Shown in pieces: positions 28,110 through 33,805 of a DNA stretch of 33,805 bases (within the stretch, counting starts at the first letter, position 1; each line of letters opens with the position of its first letter). The notes below the pieces were generated by a model. That model did no database searches. It saw only the letters and a list, made by a program, of their open reading frames with translations, and was not told the origin of the DNA. The stretch comes from Patescibacteria group bacterium (GTDB lineage: Bacteria; Patescibacteriota; Patescibacteriia; UBA2196), in contig JAQTPI010000007.1 in the NCBI GenBank assembly GCA_028748975.1, positions 1 to 33,805 of the forward strand, written 5' to 3'. The position numbers and the translations under genes are program-made.

Positions 28110-28652
28110 ATGGAACCCGTTAAAAAAATTCTGGTCACCATCCTGGCTCTGGTGGCAATCACTTTGCCGGTTTTGGCCCAAAACAACATCCAGCGAGTAA
28201 GCGACAATGACAAAAAACTCGTCGCTCTCTATGCAGAATTTTTCACCAAAAACAGACCTCCTGAAATTAATCCTGAAAGGATCGATAGTACTTTTGCTCC
28301 CTACCTTACCACTCACCCCGAAACCGACGCAATCGAACCCAACTGGCGCTATGCGTCCCTTTACGAATGCGGTTTTCCCGGAGCAGACGATTTGCTTCAG
28401 CGTGAGCTCGTCTATATCTGGAACCGTGGGTCTGGCGTGAAAGTTCACGGTCTGGCATTAATCTACCCCTTCGGCGGCGAAAGGGAATTGATCAACGACT
28501 TCAACATCCTGAAGGTTCAGTACAAAAACTTGCGATTCTATTATAAATCATTTGTCTATCATGGACAAAACTACTTGCGGGTCGGCATAACCACCGAAGC
28601 CGCCAAAGACAAAGTGGCTCACAAAATCATCGGCCAACACATCATGTATTGA
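28110..28652 (+). CDS. Secreted orphan protein
   Basis: The 180-residue protein has a classical signal peptide (MEPVKKILVTILALVAITLPVLAQ, probable cleavage after VLA at about residue 23). The mature domain of about 157 residues is mixed: FFTKNRPPEINPERIDSTFAPYLTTHPE, NWRYASLYECGFPGADDLLQRELVYIWNRGSGVKVHGLALIYPFGGERELINDF, KNLRFYYKSFVYHGQNYLRVGI. It has one cysteine and no lipobox, so it is secreted or loosely bound. I recognise no family or catalytic motif. It is monocistronic. Confidence 0.75.
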   Translation: MEPVKKILVTILALVAITLPVLAQNNIQRVSDNDKKLVALYAEFFTKNRPPEINPERIDSTFAPYLTTHPETDAIEPNWRYASLYECGFPGADDLLQRELVYIWNRGSGVKVHGLALIYPFGGERELINDFNILKVQYKNLRFYYKSFVYHGQNYLRVGITTEAAKDKVAHKIIGQHIMY

Positions 28653-28661
28653 TTTCTCCAA

Positions 28662-28702
28662 CCCCTCGCGATTAACATTTTTGTCGTGAGGGGGTTTTTA
28701 TT
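28662..28702 (+). terminator. Intrinsic terminator
   Basis: CCCCTCGCGA, loop, TCGTGAGGGG (one G-U) followed by GTTTTTATTT. Confidence 0.86.
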
Positions 28703-28711
28703 TCTAAAATC

Positions 28712-28736
28712 AAAAAGCGGGCTTGACCCGCTTTTT
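28712..28736 (-). terminator. Terminator of ftsZ (bidirectional)
   Basis: AAAAAGCGGG, 5-nt loop, CCCGCTTTTT between the convergent 28110 gene and ftsZ. Confidence 0.86.
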
Positions 28737-28750
28737 AAATAAATATTTAT

Positions 28751-29941
28751 TTACATCATCTTCCTTCTGATAAATGCCGGGATATCCAATTCATCTCCGC
28801 CTTCTTCCTGTTTTTTAATTTCTTTGGCCGCTTTCAAATCTTCGCGCTCTCTTTCAATCCGCTGGGGAATGTGTTCTTTCTTATGCGGCGGCGGCGCAAT
28901 CGGCGGAATGAAATCCAAGGCCGGCGTGGGTTGATATTTCGGTTCCGGCGCTTTGCCGCCCGTGCCAAAACCCGTCGCAATCACCGTTACACGCAACTCA
29001 TCTTTAATGTCGTCGTCAATTACCGCGCCAAAAATAATCTTGGCATTCGGATCAGCGGATGAAGTGATAATTCTCGCCGCCTCATTGACTTCGTGCATAC
29101 CCAAATTCTTGGAACCGGTAATAGTAAACAAAATTCCTTTAGCGCCATCAATGGAAAGTTCTAATAATGGTGAATCAATGGCCGCTTTAGCCGCCTCCAC
29201 TGCCCTGTTTTCACCAGTGGCTGAACCAATACCCATCAAAGCCGAACCAGCATCCGCCATGATGGCTTTGACATCGGCAAAGTCCACATTAATCAAACCT
29301 GGCACTGTAATTAATTCCGCGATGCCTTTAACACCCTGTTTTAAAACATCATCCACAATACCAAAAGCTTCCAAGAGCGTGGTTCTTTTATCAATAATTT
29401 GTAAGATCCGGTCATTGGGAATGGTGATGATAGTATCAACTTTTTGCGCCAATTCATCCAGACTTCTCTCGGCAATCATTTTTCTCTGCGCACCCTCAAA
29501 AGAAAATGGTTTGGTCACGACCGCGACCGTCAAGGCACCTACTTCCTGCGCCACTTGCGCCACAATCGGTGAAGCCCCAGAACCAGTACCGCCACCCAGT
29601 CCGCAAGTAATGAAAACCATATCCGCGCCCTTGAGCATTTCGCGAATCTCATCCACCGATTCTTCCGCCGCTTCCCGGCCCAAATCCGGATTCATGCCAG
29701 CGCCTAATCCGCGAGTTATCTCTTTGCCAATATAAACTTTGTGTTTGGCCAAATTATGATGCAGGGCTTGCGCGTCAGTGTTAATCGCCACAAACTCCAC
29801 GCCTTTAATGCGGTCAGTCTGCATTCTATTGATGGCGGAATTGCCCGAACCGCCCACGCCCACCACCTTAATTTTGGCAAACGTTTCCACGTCCGGCTTA
29901 ATTTCCCGCGACTTGTTTTTAGTGTTAGTTATTGGATACAT
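28751..29941 (-). CDS. ftsZ: Cell division GTPase FtsZ
   Basis: The 396-residue protein has the tubulin-like GTPase domain with KVVGVGGSGNSAINRM (about 24-39), the signature loop GLGGGTGSGASPIVA (about 114-128) and NVDFADVKAIM with the T7-loop catalytic Asp. The C-terminal polymerisation domain (about 210-325) is followed by a variable Pro/Glu/Lys linker and the conserved C-terminal peptide DIPAFIRRKM, which binds FtsA. Length and motifs are ordinary. FtsZ forms the division ring. It is encoded 145 bp behind ftsA, with a GTTTTACG microrepeat between, and ends at a bidirectional terminator. Confidence 0.98.
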   Translation of the reverse strand: MYPITNTKNKSREIKPDVETFAKIKVVGVGGSGNSAINRMQTDRIKGVEFVAINTDAQALHHNLAKHKVYIGKEITRGLGAGMNPDLGREAAEESVDEIREMLKGADMVFITCGLGGGTGSGASPIVAQVAQEVGALTVAVVTKPFSFEGAQRKMIAERSLDELAQKVDTIITIPNDRILQIIDKRTTLLEAFGIVDDVLKQGVKGIAELITVPGLINVDFADVKAIMADAGSALMGIGSATGENRAVEAAKAAIDSPLLELSIDGAKGILFTITGSKNLGMHEVNEAARIITSSADPNAKIIFGAVIDDDIKDELRVTVIATGFGTGGKAPEPKYQPTPALDFIPPIAPPPHKKEHIPQRIEREREDLKAAKEIKKQEEGGDELDIPAFIRRKMM

Positions 29942-29945
29942 ATTT

Positions 29946-30055
29946 TTTTGCGTTTTACGTTTTACGGCGTCGCCACTTGTATCGTTTTACGGTTTGGTTA
30001 GACGTAAAACCTTTAACGACTGCCGATACGCGCCGCGAGGCCGTATAACGACTAC
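29946..30055. repeat. CGTTTTACG microrepeat between ftsA and ftsZ
   Basis: GCGTTTTACGTTTTACGGCG, ATCGTTTTACGG and the inverted GACGTAAAACC lie within 60 bp. A GC-rich tail (CGATACGCGCCGCGAGG) follows. It occupies the whole ftsA-ftsZ spacer. Confidence 0.6.
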
Positions 30056-30086
30056 CAAAAATTAATACTTATATCTTAGCACTCCC

Positions 30087-31370
30087 CTAAAATTTGGCAA
30101 GTAACTTCTTGAACACATTTTTTACTCGGCTCGCGGCCGCACCCACGCTTTTAATTGGCAATCTTTTGGCCGCGCTCATTTCCCCGCCGGATTTTTGTTT
30201 TTCCAATTCATAGCCCCAGAGCGCCAAACCTAAAGCGGTGGTAAAAGATAAATCATTAACCTTATCAATGGCAGTGTGTAAATTTTGCGGCAAGCCCAAG
30301 GAGGCCGGCAGACGGAATTCTTTTTTTGCCACTTCCACAATTCCCGGCAGTTTTGCTCCGCCACCGGTCAAAACTACGCCGGCTGGCAAAAGTCCCGAGC
30401 GGTCGATGGCGATCAATCTTTTATCAATCATTTCAAAAATTTCCTGTAAGCGTGCTTCAATAATTTCCGCCACATAGCGCAAAGAAATCCGGCCTTCTTC
30501 TTTTTCATCAAATTCCGCCAAATCAATTTCTTCTTTTTTGCCAAAAGTTGCGGGGTTGGCCTGGCCATATTCCAATTTTATATTTTCCGCCGTGTCCAAA
30601 GAAGTCCGGAGGCCAATCGCGATGTCGTTCGTGATATGCGCCGAGCCTACGGGCAAAACACCGGTCGTGACAATATCACCCTCTTCAAAAACAGCGAAAG
30701 AAGTGGTGGAATGTCCCAAATTAACCAAGACTACGCCCAATTCTTTCTGGCGCTTGGTCAAACACGCCTCCGCATCAGCCAAAACTGCTAAAATTAGGTC
30801 TTCAATCGCCAAACCCGTTCGAAAGACGGTTTTGGTTAAATTTTTAACTTGCGCCGAAAGTCCTTGAATAATTTGCGTTTCCACCTCCAACCTGACACCG
30901 GTCATGCCCAGAGGATCTTTGATGTTATTTTGAGAATCAACGGCAAAAAGTTTGGGAATGACGTGCAGAATTTCATAATTAGGCGGCGTGGCAATGGCTT
31001 GTGAAGCATTGACCGCGCGTTCAATATCATCTTCGCGGATTTCTCCGCCCGGCCGCGAAACCGCCACCACTCCGCGCGAAGCCATGGTCACAATGTGCGC
31101 GCCGGAAATTCCCACATAGGCCCGCTCCAAATCAAAACCAATTATTCTTTCCAATTGTTCCAAAGCTGAAGAAATGGCAGAAACGGCGTCCTCAATGGAA
31201 ACAATGGTTCCTTTGGACAATCCTTCCGAGGGCACTTCCACCGCGCCCACAACATAAAAACTTCCGTTTTGCGGATTGAGTTGTCCAGCCACCAATCTGA
31301 CATGCGAGGTACCAATGTCTAATCCTAACAATATTTTTTCTTTGGTTTTTATAAACTTATCTAAAAACAT
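30087..31370 (-). CDS. ftsA: Cell division protein FtsA
   Basis: The 427-residue protein is actin-like: the phosphate-1 motif LLGLDIGTSHVRLVAG (about 14-29), the SHS2/1C region (about 85-165), the phosphate-2 VVLVNLGHSTTSFAVFEEG (about 213-231) and the adenosine motif LLPAGVVLTGGGAKLPGIVEVA (about 334-355). A basic amphipathic C-terminal helix (SRVKNVFKKLLAKF) is the membrane tether. FtsA anchors FtsZ polymers. ftsQ and mur genes, usual neighbours upstream, are missing; a repeat-filled gap and a TSP3 protein gene are there instead. A promoter and a DnaA-box-like site precede the gene. Confidence 0.97.
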   Translation of the reverse strand: MFLDKFIKTKEKILLGLDIGTSHVRLVAGQLNPQNGSFYVVGAVEVPSEGLSKGTIVSIEDAVSAISSALEQLERIIGFDLERAYVGISGAHIVTMASRGVVAVSRPGGEIREDDIERAVNASQAIATPPNYEILHVIPKLFAVDSQNNIKDPLGMTGVRLEVETQIIQGLSAQVKNLTKTVFRTGLAIEDLILAVLADAEACLTKRQKELGVVLVNLGHSTTSFAVFEEGDIVTTGVLPVGSAHITNDIAIGLRTSLDTAENIKLEYGQANPATFGKKEEIDLAEFDEKEEGRISLRYVAEIIEARLQEIFEMIDKRLIAIDRSGLLPAGVVLTGGGAKLPGIVEVAKKEFRLPASLGLPQNLHTAIDKVNDLSFTTALGLALWGYELEKQKSGGEMSAAKRLPIKSVGAAASRVKNVFKKLLAKF

Positions 31371-31402
31371 AGTATTTTTATTTTTATTACCTTCGTTTAC
31401 CT

Positions 31403-31411
31403 TTATCCACA
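31403..31411 (+). promoter_or_regulatory. Single perfect DnaA box
   Basis: TTATCCACA matches the DnaA consensus and lies in the ftsA leader, about 12 bp after the expected start site. It is isolated, so it is not an origin; control of ftsAZ by DnaA is possible but unproven. Confidence 0.5.
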
Positions 31412-31429
31412 GCTAAAACAGATACCTAT

Positions 31430-31458
31430 ATTATATAACATTTTTGTCAGCAGGACAA
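31430..31458 (-). promoter_or_regulatory. ftsA promoter
   Basis: On the minus strand TTGTCC (31458-31453), 17 bp, TATAAT (31435-31430). Confidence 0.68.
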
Positions 31459-31493
31459 AATGCGGTGAACACAAAAAGTGTTCACGCCAAAGC

Positions 31494-31697
31494 GCTTGTC
31501 ATCCCGAGCGCTAGCCCGCTTCGACCGCGAAGCGAGGCGAGCGAGGGATCTCGTCGCCGTCGTTATCTCCCCCTTAACAAGGGGGGAAGCAGAGGGGGTC
31601 AATTCGCCGCTAGGCGCATAAAATTTATTCTTTTGATTATATTCGCCTATCGGCGAACTTACCTCCCCGCGCCCCTCCTTCTTAAGGAGGGGATAAC
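31494..31697. repeat. Family A half copy joined to a family B copy
   Basis: TGTCATCCCGAGCG...GAGCGAGGGATCTCGTCG (A, 31498-31558), then CTCCCCCTTAACAAGGGGGGAAGC, TTCGCCGCTAGGCG, TTCGCCTATCGGCGAA and CCCCTCCTTCTTAAGGAGGGG (B). Together with the promoter and DnaA box it makes up the 337-bp gap upstream of ftsA. No gene is seen. Confidence 0.75.
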
Positions 31698-31707
31698 GCA
31701 CAATTTT

Positions 31708-32865
31708 TTATTCATTTACCTGTGGTAACGGATTCTCAAAAAAATCAAAACTTTTTACAAAAGCGCTAAAGCTGGTGGAAAAGTAAGCCGTTACCGGATA
31801 GCCCATATTGTAATTAATTAGATAAATTTTTCCGGCATTTAAAACATAAAATGAACTGCCGGAAACCACGGCTGGTTTGCCACCAATCTGTGTTTGCTGA
31901 ATTTCATTTGGTTGGATTGTTGGATTCATTTGTAAATACCATTCTTCAATATCCGTAATATTATTTTCATTTTCCAATACCTGAACTTGAAAAAACTGGC
32001 CCGTGGAGGTGGCGGTAAAAGTCACCCCGCTTTTATCTTCGTTTACCGCCGTGGTAAATTCACGCGGGTATAACACACTAAAACCATTTTCCTTGTCCAG
32101 AAAGCTATTGGCCAAATTTGACGCTGACAGGCGCGCGGAATTACCTTTCAGAGGGCTGTATAAATTGGCTATTTCCAAGCCATCAGGATAACCATCGCCA
32201 TCAGTGTCTGCCACGCTCTTGTCTGTACCCCAAATTTTTTCTTCTTCATCGGTTAAACCGTCATTATCAATGTCCGGTGCCGCCACTACTTCTTCTAATG
32301 GCGGATTTTCTTCTTCTATTGGTGGGGTGGTGGTGGCTTCATTATTTGGCGCGGCCACCGCGGTCAGACATTTTTCCACCACTTTCATTTCGCCGGTTGC
32401 CAGATCTTGTTCATTAATATTTTGCAATTGGCATTTGTTAATATTGGCCAAAATTCGGCACTGGTCGGCGCTGCAAGCCTCACAATTTGTATCTGAACAT
32501 TCAACCGTTTCTTGTTTCTGCTCCGTTGCCGGCTGATTAACTGTTTGGTTTTGATTTTGCCCTGATGGTTGATTGATAATCACATTATTGTTTTCTGTTT
32601 TTTGATTTATGCTTTTGACAAAAAACCAGGCCGCCGCTCCCAAAACCAAAACAAAAACCAACGCCACCGCGATGCCGATAATGACATTTCTTTTTAAACC
32701 GCCAAGCCCAGTTCCGCCAGCCACCGCTCCGCCAGCTGTCAAGACTCTGCCTTTAGTCAAATAATTCAAAAACTTCTCCGGCATGGTGTGGATTTTAACT
32801 TCTCCCAGCGGCTTTCTCTTTACTTCCGCTGTGGTTTCTTGGGCAATGGTTGATTGATCGGACAT
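31708..32865 (-). CDS. TSP3-repeat single-pass membrane protein
   Basis: I start at the ATG at 32865 (MSDQSTIAQETT); 385 residues. A cytosolic N-terminus (about 1-60, GEVKIHTMPEKFLNYL) precedes one membrane helix (about 62-85). Outside come an Asn/Gln-rich linker, a Cys-containing piece (VECSDTNCEACSADQCRILANINKCQ) and two calcium-binding thrombospondin type-3 repeats (DIDNDGLTDEEEKIWGTDKSVADTDGDGYPDGLEIANLY, about 198-236). A C-terminal domain of about 140 residues (NGFSVLYPREFTTAVNEDKSGVTFTA...) resembles the beta-rich PsbP-like folds seen in such proteins. Its role, perhaps adhesion or envelope structure, is not known. The next gene upstream is a paralogue. Confidence 0.85.
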   Translation of the reverse strand: MSDQSTIAQETTAEVKRKPLGEVKIHTMPEKFLNYLTKGRVLTAGGAVAGGTGLGGLKRNVIIGIAVALVFVLVLGAAAWFFVKSINQKTENNNVIINQPSGQNQNQTVNQPATEQKQETVECSDTNCEACSADQCRILANINKCQLQNINEQDLATGEMKVVEKCLTAVAAPNNEATTTPPIEEENPPLEEVVAAPDIDNDGLTDEEEKIWGTDKSVADTDGDGYPDGLEIANLYSPLKGNSARLSASNLANSFLDKENGFSVLYPREFTTAVNEDKSGVTFTATSTGQFFQVQVLENENNITDIEEWYLQMNPTIQPNEIQQTQIGGKPAVVSGSSFYVLNAGKIYLINYNMGYPVTAYFSTSFSAFVKSFDFFENPLPQVNE

Positions 32866-32879
32866 ATATTTATAAACAA

Positions 32880-33021
32880 ATTTCCACAGATTGAGCACAG
32901 ATTTTCACAGATACACAGATTTATTTTTCTTGTCATCCCCGCGCAAGCGGGGATCCAGAAATCTGTGCCTATCTGTGTATTTGTGTGCTATCTGTTTTAT
33001 ATTTATATCTGTGCAAATCTG
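32880..33021. repeat. CACAGAT microrepeat with an internal family A hairpin
   Basis: TTTCCACAGATTGAGCACAGATTTTCACAGATACACAGATT on the left is inverted as ATCTGTGCCTATCTGTGTATTTGTGTGCTATCTG...ATCTGTGCAAATCTG on the right. Between them sits TGTCATCCCCGCGCAAGCGGGGATCCAGA, a short family A module. The whole makes one large foldable element between the two TSP3 genes. Confidence 0.75.
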
Positions 33022-33804
33022 TTATGGTGTTATTTTTCCCGCTCCCAGCGGATTATAGCCATTTTGCACTTCCACGCCATCAAGATAAGTATCGCCGTCA
33101 GTATCGGGATTTAAAGGATTTGTTTCCCATTTTTTCACTTCATCATAATCCGATAGTCCGTCAAAATCGCTGTCCACCCGGTTGGGATTAGTGCCCAGCT
33201 CCGCCTCTTCCGCATCCGTCAATCCATCGCCATCAGAATCAGTTGTTAAATCTGCCGTCGTGGTTGGAATAATCTGCTCTTCAGCTGGCAAAACAACCTC
33301 CTCTGTTGGTGTTGTTGTCTCATTATTTTCCTGATTCAAATTCTGCAAATTATCATTCAAATTCTGCAAAGAATTTTCCAAACTGCTGTCGGCCGGCGTA
33401 GTTTCTTTGGCAAAATATTTCCCATACGCCCACCAGCCCAAAAGTCCGATGGCAACAATTGCCAAAATTATAATAAGCGCGGTCAAAGCTTTATTGCCGC
33501 CGCGGCCACCGCTGCCGGCACCGGCACCGGGCATGGTCGCCATTAAAGATGGTCCTCTTGGCGCACTTGGCGCTGTTTGAATTATTGGCGCGCTTGGCTC
33601 TCTCATACCAGGCATGGCTATGGGATTAACAGGATTACTTGGCCGCTCCACACGCCCGCTGCCCAATTTTTCCGTATCGCCAAAAATATCTTCCGGTTCT
33701 CCGACTTTTTTAAAGGGATAGGCCTTGCCAGCGTTTAAATCCGGCAAATTTGGCGCGCTTGGTGGCGGCGGAGTGCCGCTACCCAAAGAAATTTGGTCAA
33801 ACAT
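33022..33804 (-). CDS. TSP3-repeat single-pass membrane protein (paralogue), start at window edge
   Basis: The 260-residue ORF starts at MFDQISLGSGTPPPPSAPNLPDL. That fits the usual opening of such proteins, but the window ends one base further, so upstream sequence is unseen. The N-terminal 100 residues are Pro/Gly-rich and cytosolic, with a GRGG stretch. One membrane helix (about 104-127, ALTALIIILAIVAIGLLGWWAYG) is followed by an Asn/Glu/Thr-rich linker. Three TSP3 repeats come next (DSDGDGLTDAEEAELGTNPN, DSDFDGLSDYDEVKKWETNP, DTDGDTYLDGVEVQNGYNP; about 188-252), and the protein ends directly. It lacks the C-terminal domain of its neighbour. The Asp/Asn ladder predicts calcium binding outside the cell. 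Confidence 0.85.
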   Translation of the reverse strand: MFDQISLGSGTPPPPSAPNLPDLNAGKAYPFKKVGEPEDIFGDTEKLGSGRVERPSNPVNPIAMPGMREPSAPIIQTAPSAPRGPSLMATMPGAGAGSGGRGGNKALTALIIILAIVAIGLLGWWAYGKYFAKETTPADSSLENSLQNLNDNLQNLNQENNETTTPTEEVVLPAEEQIIPTTTADLTTDSDGDGLTDAEEAELGTNPNRVDSDFDGLSDYDEVKKWETNPLNPDTDGDTYLDGVEVQNGYNPLGAGKITP

Positions 33805-33805
33805 A

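Noticed and set aside
28953-29735. 260-residue plus-strand ORF opposite ftsZ
   Set aside because: It is the antisense shadow of ftsZ, rich in Ser/Ala/Pro from complementary codons, with no ribosome site or known motif.

Overview
The window reads as chromosomal DNA of a small-genome bacterium of the Patescibacteria/CPR, most likely a Parcubacteria-like lineage. This is inferred from protein style, not from a marker tree. The supporting signs are single-pass membrane proteins with thrombospondin type-3 (TSP3) calcium repeats, an ECF sigma factor paired with a DUF5667 membrane protein, a surface protein of the 'VYYLGADSKRYVFPN' type, many small lineage-restricted membrane proteins, and intergenic spaces full of short dispersed repeats. 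UGA serves as a stop (for example the 28110 gene and VanZ) and prfB is present, so the genetic code is standard.

Layout. 1-3.4 kb: a truncated surface protein, the DUF5667/ECF-sigma pair, and a divergent promoter region facing a small HTH protein gene. 3.5-10 kb: a DNPH1-like nucleotide hydrolase, an ABC exporter, a CAP-domain membrane protein, a HemN/HemW-like radical SAM protein, and an HtrA-like protein whose three catalytic residues are all glycine. 10-13.4 kb: small membrane proteins, queH and a VanZ-like protein. 13.4-18 kb: a small orphan gene, tRNA-Lys(UUU), dnaB, a receiver-like protein, recR, an acidic/basic soluble protein and rplU. 18-25 kb: a DUF192 lipoprotein, a YQ-repeat membrane protein, a WecA/TagO-like transferase, an orphan basic-tailed protein, ruvX, prfB, cobO and an orphan membrane protein. 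25-31.4 kb: B12-dependent nrdJ, a secreted orphan, ftsZ and ftsA. 31.7-33.8 kb: two paralogous TSP3 membrane proteins.

Functional links. cobO (corrinoid adenosyltransferase) lies about 1 kb from nrdJ, an adenosylcobalamin-dependent ribonucleotide reductase. Scavenged cobalamin could therefore be activated locally for dNTP synthesis. dnaB, recR, ruvX and DNPH1 add replication, repair and nucleotide hygiene; ftsAZ adds division. Most housekeeping genes lie on the minus strand. Six plus-strand genes (3512, 13453, 18801, 20617, 24395, 28110) are each a monocistronic cassette with a TTGACA promoter, a strong Shine-Dalgarno and a private terminator; five of the six have no recognisable family.

The most unusual signals are: (i) two long perfect palindromes 23 kb apart sharing the core TCACGATCGTGA; (ii) dispersed repeats that supply stop codons, C-terminal tails or in-frame inserts to real genes (ruvX, cobO, nrdJ, wecA-like, vanZ-like); (iii) the triple-glycine HtrA pseudoprotease; (iv) divergent promoters sharing one -35 box beside operator-like palindromes; (v) the YQ-repeat protein; (vi) a structured inverted-repeat element at 9.8-10.05 kb. 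All calls come from reading the sequence; no database search was run.
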